64,000 nt of DNA from Paenibacillus etheri (GCF_001012825.1 NZ_LCZJ02000076.1:58026-122025), one strand, 5' to 3'. Counted from the first letter of the stretch, positions 17,050 through 27,329 are shown. Program-made: numbers and translations. Notes: generated by a model not told the origin, from the letters alone.

Positions 17050-17164
17050 GCCAAGAAAACCTCCCGTGATATGTCTTCATCAGTCCATTATATGAACGGA
17101 CTTAAAAGGTTATGAAGAACATAAACTTGGAGTGCCGCTTAGGGTTCTATCTATCTTGAGGATG

Positions 17165-17213
17165 AAAAAAGCCTCTTCCTAAGGTACACATCTTTCTGTC
17201 CCTGGAAGAGGCT
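17165..17213 (-). terminator. Terminator of the membrane-anchored hydrolase gene
   Basis: AGCCTCTTCC (17170-17179) pairs with GGAAGAGGCT (17204-17213). Read on the minus strand it is followed by TTTTTTC. Confidence 0.8.
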
Positions 17214-17237
17214 GTTCGTTTGGTTATTAGCGCTTAG

Positions 17238-18278
17238 TTAATTACTTGCCATCGCTGGCTGATCACCCTTAGTACTTTTGGCCAGATGAACATTCCCTAA
17301 GAAAGCGGAGACCCGTCGCAAATACTCACGGGGATGCTCTCGGAACAATAGCTCATGATGGCTACCTTCAATGATCCAGGAATCAGAGAACAGATTGTTC
17401 TGGTTCGCTGCTAGTTCTTCGGCAATAGGATAAGGAGCCTTATCGTCTTTGGTTCCATGCATGAATAGGATAGGGAAAGGATAGTCTTTGGATTTGACCT
17501 TTGCATAAGGAATTTGATCTAGTCCTGTACCGTTCAGTACTGGGAACAGCATTTCCATGATCGCCAGAGAAGGCTGGCGCGGTAGATCGATATTCTGCTT
17601 AATATTATGATACAGCGTGTCTGGTTCTAACAAAAAGGTGCTGTCCAGAATCATCGCGTCGATATCCTCAGATACTAATCCCGCTTGCAGTGCTGTGCCA
17701 GCACCCATGGAGAAGCCCCAAACGACGAGCTCTTTAGCCCCGCGTTCTTTAGCGAAATCAATGGCGCCTAGAAGCTGTTGGGATTCTTTTTTGCCGCCGG
17801 TTGCAATATCCTTGTTACCTTGGGCAGCAAATCCGTAATCAAACATTACGACATTGAAATTCAGACTGTGTGCATAGTGAGCGAGATCGTACATAGGTAC
17901 CCAGGACTCTTCGCGGTTGGCACCATAGCCATGACTGAACACGATAGTCTTAGTGGCGCCCTTGGCTGGAATATACCAGCCGTTCATCATGCGACTGCCA
18001 TCCTTAGCGGGAAAGGTTACATCCTCGTAGGCGAGTCCTTTGGACATCATAGGATTGGAGTATAGTGGCGCGACCGTTGGATTGGATAGCACCCAAGCGA
18101 TGTAGCCATGAAGCGAGACGAAACAAAATACTAAAAAGAAAAATATAGATAATAGCAATGCAACGATAATATGCTTAACACGGATCATCCGCAGCGATAG
18201 TCGTGATGAACTGCCCTGTTTAGGTAGTTTAGGACGACGGGAGACTGACGTGCCGGCACGGCTGGTTGTCAGATCCAT
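17238..18278 (-). CDS. Membrane-anchored alpha/beta hydrolase
   Basis: 346 residues. A basic N terminus precedes one membrane helix (about 34-58, IIVALLLSIFFFLVFCFV). An alpha/beta hydrolase domain follows, with oxyanion-loop FSHGYGANREESW, nucleophile GFSMGAG and catalytic histidine in EGSHHELLF. This arrangement resembles YqkD-like hydrolases whose catalytic domain is likely outside the membrane. The substrate is unknown. AGGAGGGG lies 5-6 bases before the ATG. It is divergent from the IclR-family gene, which may regulate it. Confidence 0.8.
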   Translation of the reverse strand: MDLTTSRAGTSVSRRPKLPKQGSSSRLSLRMIRVKHIIVALLLSIFFFLVFCFVSLHGYIAWVLSNPTVAPLYSNPMMSKGLAYEDVTFPAKDGSRMMNGWYIPAKGATKTIVFSHGYGANREESWVPMYDLAHYAHSLNFNVVMFDYGFAAQGNKDIATGGKKESQQLLGAIDFAKERGAKELVVWGFSMGAGTALQAGLVSEDIDAMILDSTFLLEPDTLYHNIKQNIDLPRQPSLAIMEMLFPVLNGTGLDQIPYAKVKSKDYPFPILFMHGTKDDKAPYPIAEELAANQNNLFSDSWIIEGSHHELLFREHPREYLRRVSAFLGNVHLAKSTKGDQPAMASN

Positions 18279-18481
18279 AAGGTCCCCTCCTAAGTATGAT
18301 GTGAGTACTAGTGCCTAGGATAATTTGTCGAAAATGATTCTAAAGCATTAGTAATATCTTAATATGTTTATCGTAAGTTTAAGCACTTACAAAGTCAATG
18401 AATTGGACACTTTTGTAATGTAACTGTAAAGTGCGGGCCAGACTTTTCCGGGTCAGTGAATATACTGGACTTTCCGTAGAG

Positions 18482-18535
18482 TTTTGCACTAAGATAGAGT
18501 TAATTATAATGTAACCGCGTTTCATTTGATGAAAC
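18482..18535 (+). promoter_or_regulatory. Promoter and palindromic operator of the IclR-family gene
   Basis: TATAAT at 18505-18510 with a weak -35 (TTTTGC, 18482-18487, 17 bases away). Directly downstream is the perfect palindrome GTTTCAT-TTG-ATGAAAC (18519-18535), whose TGAAAC half sites resemble those bound by IclR/KdgR-family repressors. It lies between promoter and ribosome binding site, which suggests autoregulation. Confidence 0.6.
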
Positions 18536-18551
18536 ACGAGGGGGGATTATT

Positions 18552-19295
18552 GTGGAGGACCGAAAGCTAACGGTACGCGCGGTAGAACGTGCGCTCGACA
18601 TATTACTTTGTTTTACCCAGGACAGTGATTTAGGGTTGACGGAGATCGCATCGAAGATTGATTTACATAAGAGTACAGTCCACAGATTGCTGGCAACACT
18701 TGAGGAAAAGGGCTTTCTCATTCGCAATCCGGCGACAGAAAAATATAGGCTGGGTATACGAATTTGGGAGTTGTCTACGCATCTACCTGCTTTTGACGAG
18801 TCGGCAGCGGTATTACTACCATCTATGGAACGGCTGAGAGATCGACTCGGAGAGACGGTCAGTCTTTACTTACGGGATGGTATTGAACGTGTGCGTATTC
18901 AGGCGGTACAGAGCCAGCAGGCGATTCGTCGAGTCGCACAGATTGGTGCAAGGCTGCCATTATCTGTAGGTGCGTCGAGTAAAGTGTTGGCTGCGTATGC
19001 ACCACCTGAGGTGTTGAGAGAACTGCTGGAAAGTTCGGAGTGGCCGGAATACGTTGAGAAGAACGTATACAAAGATCAGCTTAATGAGATCATCCGGCTG
19101 GGGTATGCCACCAGTTTCGAAGAGCGTGAGTCTGGTGCGGCTGCAGTGGCGGTACCTGTGACGGGTCGTAGTGGAAATGTGATCGCGGCATTATCGCTGT
19201 CAGGGCCGGTCAGCCGCCTCTCTAGGGATACGTTAGTGGAGTATGCTGCCATCTTGAAGGAAGCAGCAAGTGAAATGGGCATGATGATTCCATAG
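18552..19295 (+). CDS. IclR family transcriptional regulator
   Basis: 247 residues. The N-terminal winged helix-turn-helix (about 19-65) contains LTEIASKIDLHKSTVHRLL, and the C-terminal IclR effector domain includes RLPLSVGASSKVLAAY and FEERESGAAAVAVPV. Family members usually bind small organic acids or aromatic and sugar-acid metabolites; the effector here is unknown. The GTG start has GAGGGGGG upstream. The palindrome 17 bases before it is the likely operator. The neighbours are a divergent hydrolase gene and aconitase. Confidence 0.9.
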   Translation: MEDRKLTVRAVERALDILLCFTQDSDLGLTEIASKIDLHKSTVHRLLATLEEKGFLIRNPATEKYRLGIRIWELSTHLPAFDESAAVLLPSMERLRDRLGETVSLYLRDGIERVRIQAVQSQQAIRRVAQIGARLPLSVGASSKVLAAYAPPEVLRELLESSEWPEYVEKNVYKDQLNEIIRLGYATSFEERESGAAAVAVPVTGRSGNVIAALSLSGPVSRLSRDTLVEYAAILKEAASEMGMMIP

Positions 19296-19355
19296 AAGAA
19301 CAGTGTGATCATAAAGTGGGTTTTTCACTGAATGAAACAGACCTTTAAGAAGCAG

Positions 19356-19397
19356 AACAGCGATCTCTCCGTTACTGGAGGATCGCTGTTTTGTTTT
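19356..19397 (+). terminator. Terminator of the IclR-family gene
   Basis: AACAGCGATC (19356-19365) pairs with GATCGCTGTT (19381-19390) with an inner CTCC/GGAG extension, then a T-rich run. Between 19398 and 19551 nothing was recognised. Confidence 0.8.
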
Positions 19398-19551
19398 TTG
19401 GGAAGGGGCATCACCAAAAAACGCCAGAACACCCGTAGCCCGCAGCATGGGGTCTGATAGCATCGAATTTATAATATCTGCTTCATACGCGCAAACATTA
19501 ACGAATCAAATGTAGCTTAGAGTTTAGAACGACCGTGTGGGGGCAGGTACA

Positions 19552-19600
19552 AGAAAACAGGGGTGTCCTGGCAACCAATTCATGGCTGTAGGAACACCCC
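19552..19600 (-). terminator. Distal hairpin terminator after aconitase
   Basis: GGGGTGTCC (19560-19568) pairs with GGAACACCCC (19591-19600). On the minus strand it is followed by GTTTTCTT. It is a backup to the hairpin at 19624-19663. Confidence 0.55.
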
Positions 19601-19623
19601 TTTAACAACTACACATAAGTACA

Positions 19624-19663
19624 AAAAAACTGCCTCACGGCCACTCATGACCGCGAGACAGTC
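19624..19663 (-). terminator. Proximal terminator of aconitase
   Basis: On the minus strand ACTGTCTCGCGG pairs with CCGTGAGGCAGT, followed by TTTTTTT. It lies immediately after the aconitase stop codon. Confidence 0.85.
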
Positions 19664-19674
19664 CCTTGCTAAAT

Positions 19675-22416
19675 CTATTCTACCGATACAGCCGAAGAAT
19701 CCGTGGCATCCGCCAACATTTGACGAAGCACTGTTTGTAGAATACCGCCATTGCGATAGTAATCAATATCAACTGTGCTGTCGAGTCGTGCAGTAACAGG
19801 GAAGTCAAATTGAGTACCGTCTTCACGGGTAGCGGTAACAGTTAGATCTTGGCTTGGCGTCACCTGGTTATCGAGACCGGTAATGTTGAAGGTCTCACGT
19901 CCGGTCAGTCCCAAGCTGCTCCAGCCGTGGCCTTCCTGGAATTGCAGTGGAAGCACACCCATACCAACCAGATTGCTGCGGTGAATCCGCTCAAAGCTCT
20001 CAGCGATAACAGCTTTAACACCCAACAGAAGTGTGCCCTTGGCCGCCCAGTCACGTGAGCTTCCTGTGCCGTATTCTTTACCGGCGATCACGATGAGATT
20101 CTGTCCAGCGTCCTGATACAGCATGGAAGCGTCATAGATGGACATGACTTCATCGCTTGGCAGGAAGGTTGTAACTCCGCCTTCTGTACCTGGAGCTACT
20201 GCATTACGAATCCGAATATTAGCGAATGTACCACGCATCATGACTTCATGATTTCCGCGGCGGGAGCCGTAGGAGTTGAAGTCAGCACGTTCTACACCAT
20301 GATCGCGTAAATATTCGCCGGCAGGACCAGAGGTAGAGATATTACCTGCAGGTGAGATATGGTCGGTTGTCACAGAATCAGCTAGAAGTGCTAAAACGCG
20401 TGCATCCTTGATATCTTTGATGTCTCCAAGACCGTCTGCGAGATGTTCGAAGAACGGCGGATTCTGGATATACGTGGAGTTGTCATCCCACTCATACAGC
20501 TCGCCTTGCGGAACAGGAATCGAATTCCAGCGCTCGTTAGCAGTGAATACATTTTCGTATTTACGACGGAACATCTCCGGACTAAGGGAGAGACCGATTG
20601 CTTCACGGATTTCAGCAGTCGTTGGCCAAATATCTTTCAGGAATACGGGCTCACCTTGTGGATCAAATCCGAGCGGTTCAGTCTGCAAATCAATATTCAC
20701 AGTACCAGCCAGTGCGTAAGCGACTACGAGCGGTGGGGAAGCCAGGTAGTTTGCTTTAACCTGAGCATGTACACGACCTTCGAAGTTACGGTTACCGGAG
20801 ATTACCGCGGCTACAGTCATATCGTTGTCAGTAATAGCTTGACTAACTTCTTCTGGCAACGGACCGGAGTTACCGATACAGGTAGCGCAGCCATAGCCAG
20901 CCAAGTAGAAGCCCAGTGCTTCGAGTGGCTTCAGCAGGTTTGCTTTTTCCAAATATTCAGTAACTACCAGTGAACCTGGAGTCAAGCTGCTCTTAACGTA
21001 TGCTGGTTTGGTCAGACCACGTTCCACGGCTTTTTTCGCCAAAAGACCTGCACCAAGCATAACGCTAGGGTTGGAAGTATTCGTACAGCTTGTAATCGCT
21101 GCGATCACGACTGCACCTGTGCTGAGCTTGCTTGTGGTGCCGTTTTTATGTTCTATTTCTACAACTTGGGCGATTTTCTCATCGCTGAGACCGTAACCGC
21201 CTTTGTCTACAGGTGTACGGATAATACCTTCGAAATTTTCTTTCATATGCGTAAGTTCGATCCGGTCTTGCGGACGTTTTGGTCCGGCCAAGCTTGGAAC
21301 GACTGAAGCCAGGTCAAGTTCAATTACATCGCTGAACTCTGGGTCTGGCGTATTCGAAGTGCGGAACATGCCTTGTGCTTTGTAATAAGATTCAACGAGC
21401 TCTACCAGATCATCCGGACGACCCGTGCTGCGAAGATAAGCAAGTGTCTCTTCATCTACAGGGAAGAAACCAATCGTTGCTCCGTATTCTGGCGCCATGT
21501 TGGCAACCGTTGCACGGTCAGCGAGACTGATGTTAGCAAGACCAGGACCATAGAATTCGACGAATTTGCCGACTACGCCTTTTTTACGCAACATTTCAGT
21601 GACTGTCAGTGCCAAATCCGTTGCTGTAGCTCCTTCGATAAGGCTGCCTGTAAGCTTGAAGCCCACTACATCCGGTGTAACAAAATAGAGCGGTTGTCCG
21701 AGCATACCTGCTTCAGCTTCAATACCGCCTACACCCCAGCCTACAACACCAAGTCCATTGATCATCGTAGTATGGGAGTCCGTTCCAACAAGGGAATCTG
21801 GATAAACGACAGTTTCACCATCGATAGTTTTAGTAGTGGCTACGGAAGCCAAGTACTCCAAATTAACCTGATGTACAATACCGGTAGCTGGAGGAACTGC
21901 ACGGAAGTTATTGAAAGCTGTCTGTGCCCAGCGAAGGAAACGGTAGCGTTCCTCGTTGCGCTCAAACTCCACGTTCATATTATATTCCAAAGCGTCTGCT
22001 GTACCGAAAGCATCAACCATAACAGAGTGGTCAATTACAAGGTCAACGGGAACGAGCGGGTTGATCTGTTTAGGATCTCCTCCGGCTTTCTTTACTGTAT
22101 CACGCATAGCTGCCAGATCTACGACTACCGGAACACCGGTAAAGTCCTGAAGTACGATACGAGCAGGGATAAACGGAATTTCTTTATTGCGATCAATGTC
22201 GCCTGACCAGTCAGCCAATTGCTTCACATGTTCTTCTGTAATCGCTCGTCCGTCAAACTGACGAACAGCCGCCTCAAGTAAAACTTTGATCGAGAAAGGA
22301 AGGGAAGAGATAGAGCCCAATCCTTGTTCCTCAAGGGAGTTAAGATCATAATACCGATAAGATTTGCCACCTGATTCCAGGGTGCGGGCCAACGAGAAAT
22401 GATCCTTGCTTGGCAT
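19675..22416 (-). CDS. acnA: Aconitate hydratase
   Basis: Isomerises citrate to isocitrate in the TCA cycle. Homologues (CitB/AcnA) also bind mRNA iron-responsive-like elements when the cluster is lost. The 4Fe-4S ligands are visible in [10 protein letters not shown] and [14 protein letters not shown]. The C-terminal swivel domain has [13 protein letters not shown]. About 913 residues, typical for AcnA/IRP type. An ATG seven codons upstream overlaps the AAGGAGG; the ATG at 22416 is correctly spaced from it. A promoter lies at about 22473-22501. The gene stands alone. Confidence 0.95.
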   Translation of the reverse strand: MPSKDHFSLARTLESGGKSYRYYDLNSLEEQGLGSISSLPFSIKVLLEAAVRQFDGRAITEEHVKQLADWSGDIDRNKEIPFIPARIVLQDFTGVPVVVDLAAMRDTVKKAGGDPKQINPLVPVDLVIDHSVMVDAFGTADALEYNMNVEFERNEERYRFLRWAQTAFNNFRAVPPATGIVHQVNLEYLASVATTKTIDGETVVYPDSLVGTDSHTTMINGLGVVGWGVGGIEAEAGMLGQPLYFVTPDVVGFKLTGSLIEGATATDLALTVTEMLRKKGVVGKFVEFYGPGLANISLADRATVANMAPEYGATIGFFPVDEETLAYLRSTGRPDDLVELVESYYKAQGMFRTSNTPDPEFSDVIELDLASVVPSLAGPKRPQDRIELTHMKENFEGIIRTPVDKGGYGLSDEKIAQVVEIEHKNGTTSKLSTGAVVIAAITSCTNTSNPSVMLGAGLLAKKAVERGLTKPAYVKSSLTPGSLVVTEYLEKANLLKPLEALGFYLAGYGCATCIGNSGPLPEEVSQAITDNDMTVAAVISGNRNFEGRVHAQVKANYLASPPLVVAYALAGTVNIDLQTEPLGFDPQGEPVFLKDIWPTTAEIREAIGLSLSPEMFRRKYENVFTANERWNSIPVPQGELYEWDDNSTYIQNPPFFEHLADGLGDIKDIKDARVLALLADSVTTDHISPAGNISTSGPAGEYLRDHGVERADFNSYGSRRGNHEVMMRGTFANIRIRNAVAPGTEGGVTTFLPSDEVMSIYDASMLYQDAGQNLIVIAGKEYGTGSSRDWAAKGTLLLGVKAVIAESFERIHRSNLVGMGVLPLQFQEGHGWSSLGLTGRETFNITGLDNQVTPSQDLTVTATREDGTQFDFPVTARLDSTVDIDYYRNGGILQTVLRQMLADATDSSAVSVE

Positions 22417-22472
22417 ATGTGCGCCTCCTTGTTTCATCTATTGAAACCCAATTTCACATTGCATGTTATTTA

Positions 22473-22501
22473 ATTATAACGGTTACAAAGAAGGGAGTAA
22501 A
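22473..22501 (-). promoter_or_regulatory. Candidate promoter of aconitase
   Basis: On the minus strand, TTTACT (22496-22501), 17-base spacer, TATAAT (22473-22478). Confidence 0.5.
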
Positions 22502-22686
22502 GTTTTTTTTCCTATATATAAAGCCCGAATAATGCATCACTGAAACCATTTAGAGTTACCCCCAAAACGAGAGCTATAAGCAAAGCATATGCCCTACCAT
22601 GTAAATTGAAGCGATCTGTATAGCAGCCTGTTTCCTTTCATATACATAGAGCAGCAAGTATAAGGGAATGAAGGGGTGCGAGTATA

Positions 22687-23718
22687 ATGGAACAACAGTG
22701 GAAGCAAAGTCTATATGTATATGTAGATCATGTGAATAAGGCCAGGGTGGAACCTAAGTCCTCATCGCAAACAGTTTCTGTGTCCGTTAAAGATCCGCGT
22801 TTTCTGGTGGAGCAAGGGGAACGTTCACGCCGGATTGCTGAATGGTATAACGCTCGTGGAATAACTCCGCTGCGAGGGGAAACAGGTGTAAAGACTTTAC
22901 GGACCGTCCGGCAGACTCCGACTGAGGTGGTAGCAGAGGTTACGCTGCATAGTGCACTCTATTATGAAAAAGGCGGCGTTAACCACCGAGAGGATATGGT
23001 TGAGCTGGAGCGGTTGACCTTTGTGCGGGACGGAGGGGGCTGGGAAATCGCTGCTATAGAACGAACCATTCCCGAAAGAAATACGGTTCATAGAGCTGAG
23101 GTGGAGTTATCTGGAAGGTTGTCCAAATGGGGGGAAGCATTGCCTGCTCCGCTGCCGTCACAGCCCCTTCTAAACTGGAATATTCTTGGGGAGATTGCGG
23201 GCTCAAGAGAGATTCGCTACAACCGTGAAGTAGCGGTGGCTTATGCTGACCGTTGGTGGAAAGACGGGAATCCGGAGTTCGAAACATTTGAGGTAGATTG
23301 TACGAATTATGTCTCCCAATGCCTCTTTGCAGGGGGAGCGCCGATCAACTATACTGGTAAAAGAGAAACGGGTTGGTGGTACAAAGGCTACCAAGGCAAA
23401 CAAGAATGGTGGAGTTATAGCTGGGCTGTATCAGACAGTCTGCAGCGCTATTTGAGCGTAGACCGGAGCAATGGCTTGCGTGCAGAAGTCATGGAGCGGC
23501 CGGAGCAATTGATGCTGGGCGATGTCATTCTATATGACTGGGATGGCAACGGGCAATATCAGCACAGCACGATCGTCACAGCCTTTGATGCTGGTGGCCT
23601 GCCGCTTGTGAATGCACGTACAGTTAGCAGTCGTCATCGCTTCTGGGACTATCGTGATTCCTACGCATGGACGGATCAAACGAAATACCGTTTTTTTCAT
23701 ATTAACGACTATTTATAG
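22687..23718 (+). CDS. Amidase-domain (Amidase_6-like) protein
   Basis: 343 residues. The N-terminal ~150 residues have no signal peptide and no recognised domain. The C-terminal part is a NlpC/P60-like amidase of the Amidase_6 type: catalytic cysteine in VDCTNYVSQCL and histidine in GQYQHSTIV, plus the RWWKDGNPEF and RFWDYRDSYAW segments. Such enzymes are presumed to act on peptidoglycan peptides, but cytosolic location is suggested by the lack of a leader. The ddl gene follows 22 bases downstream, consistent with a cell-wall role. Confidence 0.75.
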   Translation: MEQQWKQSLYVYVDHVNKARVEPKSSSQTVSVSVKDPRFLVEQGERSRRIAEWYNARGITPLRGETGVKTLRTVRQTPTEVVAEVTLHSALYYEKGGVNHREDMVELERLTFVRDGGGWEIAAIERTIPERNTVHRAEVELSGRLSKWGEALPAPLPSQPLLNWNILGEIAGSREIRYNREVAVAYADRWWKDGNPEFETFEVDCTNYVSQCLFAGGAPINYTGKRETGWWYKGYQGKQEWWSYSWAVSDSLQRYLSVDRSNGLRAEVMERPEQLMLGDVILYDWDGNGQYQHSTIVTAFDAGGLPLVNARTVSSRHRFWDYRDSYAWTDQTKYRFFHINDYL

Positions 23719-23740
23719 TACAGAAAGAGGTTATAAGGGT

Positions 23741-24832
23741 ATGGCGAACGCAAAATTAACCGTAGGGCTGGTGTACGGGGGGAAATCCGGAGAACATGAG
23801 GTATCATTACAGACGGCTTTTGCCGTGATGAACTCATTTGATTACGATAAATATGAGATTATCCCTTTTTACATTTCAAAACAGGGTTTGTGGAAAGTCG
23901 GAGAGACGTTATCGGCACCTTACAGTGAGGTGGAGCAGCTCAAGCTTGTAGATGCAACTGAAGATATGGGTACTGCCCTGAATGTAGTATTTAGTGGACT
24001 ATCCGGTGCGGAACAAACGGTGGATGTCATGTTCCCGCTGCTGCACGGTACGTATGGTGAGGACGGAACGATTCAAGGGTTGTTCGAAATGGCGAATATT
24101 CCTTATATCGGGGCCGGTGTTCTTGCCTCTTCAGCAGGTATGGATAAGGTTGTCATGAAGAAGCTATTCGCTGATGCAGGTCTGGATCAGTGTGAATATT
24201 GTTATTTTAACATCAGCGCTTGGAAAAGAAAAAGTCATGAGTTGATTGTGGGTGTAGAGGATAAACTGGGGTATCCAGTATTTGTTAAGCCTGCTAATCT
24301 GGGCTCAAGTGTAGGTATTTCTAAGGCAACTGATAAGGAGAGTCTTGTAAAAGCTATAGATTTTGCCTTCCGTTATGACACCAAAGTCATTATTGAGGAA
24401 TTCGTGGATGCTCGTGAGGTAGAGGTCGGTGTGCTCGGAAATGATGAGCCAGAGGCCTCTGTTCCGGGTGAAATCGTTTCTTCTGGCGAATATTATGACT
24501 ATGCAGCTAAATATACGGACGGCAAATCGCAAATGATGATTCCTGCGCCAGTAGATTCTGAAGTTGCCGATCGACTGCGGGAGTCCGCGATAACTGCTTT
24601 TCGAGCAATTGAGGGCAGCGGCATTACCCGGGCGGACTTCTTCCTGCGGAGATCGGATAGTAAAATTCTAATTAACGAAGTGAATACGATGCCTGGCTTC
24701 ACTCCTTACAGTATGTATCCGCTATTGTGGCGTGAGACAGGTGTATCCTATAGAGCTCTGTTAGACCGTATGATTGAGTTAGCCTTAGAGCGCTATAATT
24801 TCAAACAAGGTCTTAAGTATGACAATGAGTAA
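23741..24832 (+). CDS. ddl: D-alanine--D-alanine ligase
   Basis: Makes the D-Ala-D-Ala dipeptide of peptidoglycan precursors, an ATP-grasp enzyme. Visible are the N-terminal YGGKSGEHEVS, the glycine-rich PANLGSSVGISKA, and the YYDYAAKYTDGK segment whose tyrosine favours D-Ala over D-lactate. Metal-binding residues lie in INEVNTMPGFTPYSMYP. 363 residues. A longer frame from 23612 overlaps the previous gene; AAGAGGT and the family start MANAKLTVG support the ATG at 23741. Confidence 0.95.
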   Translation: MANAKLTVGLVYGGKSGEHEVSLQTAFAVMNSFDYDKYEIIPFYISKQGLWKVGETLSAPYSEVEQLKLVDATEDMGTALNVVFSGLSGAEQTVDVMFPLLHGTYGEDGTIQGLFEMANIPYIGAGVLASSAGMDKVVMKKLFADAGLDQCEYCYFNISAWKRKSHELIVGVEDKLGYPVFVKPANLGSSVGISKATDKESLVKAIDFAFRYDTKVIIEEFVDAREVEVGVLGNDEPEASVPGEIVSSGEYYDYAAKYTDGKSQMMIPAPVDSEVADRLRESAITAFRAIEGSGITRADFFLRRSDSKILINEVNTMPGFTPYSMYPLLWRETGVSYRALLDRMIELALERYNFKQGLKYDNE

Positions 24833-24879
24833 TTGAAGCTACTAGCGGGTTAATCCCGACTGGAAAGGGGCGAAGAAAT

Positions 24880-25197
24880 ATGGGTTTTCAAACTGAATTC
24901 AATTCCGTCTGTAAGTTCAAGAATGAACAAGAGCTGTACGAGTTGCTGGAGTATGGGCGTACCAAAATGGTGAAGCAGGGCTTTCGCGTGTATCCAACGG
25001 GTCAGAAGGTGATTGCCTACACACCTGAAAATGTAGCTGTAGCGATTGTCAAAATCTCTGCCTCGATTGCAGAGATTAATTTTCAAGGGCATGAGGTTAC
25101 AGCGGTCGAAATGGAACTCGTGCGTAAATTGAATGAAGAAGAGTCCAAGGTGCAGACTCTACTAGCAGATGAAATGTTTTTTGGAGCGCAGGGATGA
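24880..25197 (+). CDS. Conserved small protein of unknown function
   Basis: 105 residues, soluble, beginning MGFQTEFNSVCKFKNEQELYELLE. I do not recognise the family with confidence. The second half (ISASIAEINFQGHEVTAVEMELVRKLNEEESKVQ) looks like a strand followed by a long charged helix. AAAGGGGCG lies about 8 bases before the ATG. The stop overlaps the uvsE start as ATGA, so it is translationally coupled to a UV-repair enzyme and is probably co-transcribed with ddl. No function should be assumed from this. Confidence 0.75.
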   Translation: MGFQTEFNSVCKFKNEQELYELLEYGRTKMVKQGFRVYPTGQKVIAYTPENVAVAIVKISASIAEINFQGHEVTAVEMELVRKLNEEESKVQTLLADEMFFGAQG

Positions 25198-26201
25198 TTG
25201 TCCGTTTTGGATATGTAGCGATGTCCACCGTTATCAAAGACTGCTCTCCATCCAAGACAATGACGATGGCCTCCTTCAAGAGGCTGGGTGACCGTGAAGC
25301 GGCACTTCGGCGTCTGGAGAACCTCGCTCGGATGAATCTGCACAATACGCTGCGATTAATGAAGCATAATGTGGCTTCGGACATCTTCGTGTACCGCCTC
25401 ACTTCCAAGTTGATTCCTCTGGCGACGCATCCTGATTTACAGGACTGGAATCCGTTTGCTGCGCTCGCTGAGGAATTCGCGGAAGTTGGGCAATATGTGA
25501 AAAAGCATGGGATGCGGGTGTCCTTTCATCCCGATCACTTTACAGTGCTTAGTACACCCCGCCCTGAGGTGCTAGTAAGTTCCATACGGGATTTGCAGCA
25601 CCACACGGACATGCTGAATGCCATGGGACTTCCTGCCATGGCGAAGAATAATATTCATATTGGCGGAGCCTATGGGGACAAGCCTGTAGCGGCGAAGCGT
25701 TTCGAGGAGCATTTTCGCGCGCTGCCGAAAGCGCTACAGGAACGTATTACGCTGGAGAATGATGATAAGACCTTCACAGCCCCAGAGACACTAGCAGTCT
25801 GCCAGAGTGTAGGTCTGCCGATGGTGTTGGATATTCACCATCAATGGGTGAATAATGAAGGTGAGCTCCCTTGGGAGCTGTGGCCTGACATTCAGCAGAC
25901 CTGGCGGAGCGAGCTTGCACAGAAGGATGTTACATCGGGAGAGCTTTTCCCGCCTAAGATTCATGTATCGAGTCCGCGCGGTCCGTCTGATCCACGCAGT
26001 CATGCAGATGGCGTGGAGCCTGCGCCATTAGTAGCTTTTTTAAAGCGTATTACCGCAGATACCCCTGCTGTCGATGTTATGATTGAGGCAAAACTAAAAG
26101 ATGGTGCGTTATTTGGATTGATGGAAGCAATGAAGGAGCTGGCTGATGCCGGTAACGGAATTTCTGTATTAAATGGGGCAAGTGTGAATATCGAACCTTA
26201 A
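25194..26201 (+). CDS. uvsE: UV damage endonuclease UvsE
   Basis: TIM-barrel endonuclease that nicks DNA 5' of UV photoproducts, alternative to UvrABC. The N terminus RFGYVAMSTVIKDCSPSKTMT is typical of UVDE. Metal-binding residues appear in HGMRVSFHPDHFTVL, NIHIGGAYGDKP, ITLENDDKTFT, VLDIHHQW and KIHVSSPRGP. 335 residues. The start overlaps the preceding stop (ATGA). In spore formers it is often paired with other spore DNA-repair functions; that role is an inference here. Confidence 0.92.
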   Translation: MIVRFGYVAMSTVIKDCSPSKTMTMASFKRLGDREAALRRLENLARMNLHNTLRLMKHNVASDIFVYRLTSKLIPLATHPDLQDWNPFAALAEEFAEVGQYVKKHGMRVSFHPDHFTVLSTPRPEVLVSSIRDLQHHTDMLNAMGLPAMAKNNIHIGGAYGDKPVAAKRFEEHFRALPKALQERITLENDDKTFTAPETLAVCQSVGLPMVLDIHHQWVNNEGELPWELWPDIQQTWRSELAQKDVTSGELFPPKIHVSSPRGPSDPRSHADGVEPAPLVAFLKRITADTPAVDVMIEAKLKDGALFGLMEAMKELADAGNGISVLNGASVNIEP

Positions 26202-26441
26202 ACAATGAAAATAAGGCGATAGGTCCCGAATACGGGTCCTATCATGACTTGATATGTAACTTGAAATAGGGTACGTTGAATGAAACTTTATTACGATTAA
26301 CATTCAAGGGATCATACTAGAATTGGGTATCCCTTATGGCGGAACTTTGAGAACGTTTTGGTGTATTGCACGGTATTGTGAATAGGATTGCTTTAAATTT
26401 TATGCCAATGGCGATTATGTTCAAGGAAGCGGAGTGAAAAT

Positions 26442-27329
26442 ATGAGTCCTTTAAAACCAGAGGGTAGTAAGAACGAACGCGAACCCTATGTAGTAACGAG
26501 CAAGGGACATACGGCGGTAGCCATTAATGCTGCTGCCAAAGCAGGAGAATGGATAAAGAGCAGACAGGGCCTGGTGAAGGAACTTAATACGAAGACATCG
26601 GCACAAGATCTGGTTACGGAAGTAGATAAAGGCGTTGAACAGATGATCCGCAGGTTGATTCTGACGCATTTTCCAGATCATGCGATCCTTGGTGAGGAAG
26701 GCATATCCCCGGGAGCAGCAGCAGCGACCGCTGCACTGGAAGAAGCTCGTGAGCATGAATATCTGTGGATTGTAGATCCTGTAGATGGTACGACTAATTT
26801 TGTACACGGATTTCCTTTTTACTGTGTCTCCATTGCTTTGTTGATTCGTGGAGAATTAACGGTTGGTGTAATTTACGATCCGATTCGTGATGAAATGTTC
26901 GTAGCTGAAAAAGGTAAGGGGGCCTACATGCATGGTGTTCCTACCGCAGTCTCTACGGAGAATGTTTTTGGAGACAGCTTGATTGCTATGGGCTTTCCGC
27001 CGGACCGTGAATTTGCGCAACCTGTGAATATGGCGGGACTGCAGAGCGTTCTTCCGCAGATTCGTGGTATTCGTGCTGGAGGCTCGGCTGCTCTTCATTT
27101 GGCTTATGTAGCAGCAGGTCGGGTAGATGGATACTGGGAAGTAGGCTTAAGCCCTTGGGATTGTGCAGCAGGAGTGCTGCTAGTCCTTGAATCAGGGGGC
27201 AGAATCACGGATACTCTTGGGCGTCCATACGATATTGGCACTCGTCATTTAGTAGCAAGTAATGGTCATATTCACGAATATTTGGTTTCGTCACTGAAGA
27301 ATGCTGAAGCAACAGGATATCAGCTTTAG
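26442..27329 (+). CDS. Inositol monophosphatase family protein
   Basis: 295 residues. The metal-binding motifs are present: ILGEEG, then DPVDGTTNFVHGFPFYCVSIAL, and WDCAAGVLLVLESGG near the C terminus. The family includes inositol-1-phosphatase, fructose-1,6-bisphosphatase-like and 3'-phosphoadenosine-5'-phosphatase enzymes; the substrate cannot be decided. An N-terminal extension of about 25 residues precedes the domain. AAGGAAGCGGAG lies before the ATG. An 86-residue gene follows within 16 bases, likely in the same transcript. In the 240-base gap upstream only an 11-bp hairpin (26218-26243, no T run) was seen. Confidence 0.88.
   Translation: MSPLKPEGSKNEREPYVVTSKGHTAVAINAAAKAGEWIKSRQGLVKELNTKTSAQDLVTEVDKGVEQMIRRLILTHFPDHAILGEEGISPGAAAATAALEEAREHEYLWIVDPVDGTTNFVHGFPFYCVSIALLIRGELTVGVIYDPIRDEMFVAEKGKGAYMHGVPTAVSTENVFGDSLIAMGFPPDREFAQPVNMAGLQSVLPQIRGIRAGGSAALHLAYVAAGRVDGYWEVGLSPWDCAAGVLLVLESGGRITDTLGRPYDIGTRHLVASNGHIHEYLVSSLKNAEATGYQL

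Noticed and set aside
21373-22206. 277-codon frame on the plus strand inside aconitase
   Set aside because: It is antisense to a highly conserved gene, has no ribosome binding site and its product is cysteine-rich nonsense.
23741-24832. D-Ala-D-lactate (vancomycin-resistance type) ligase
   Set aside because: The YYDYAAKY segment keeps the tyrosine of D-Ala-D-Ala ligases and there are no van neighbours.
26308-26336. AAGGGAT...ATCCCTT inverted repeat before the phosphatase gene
   Set aside because: Long loop, no T run and no known regulator site; could be chance.
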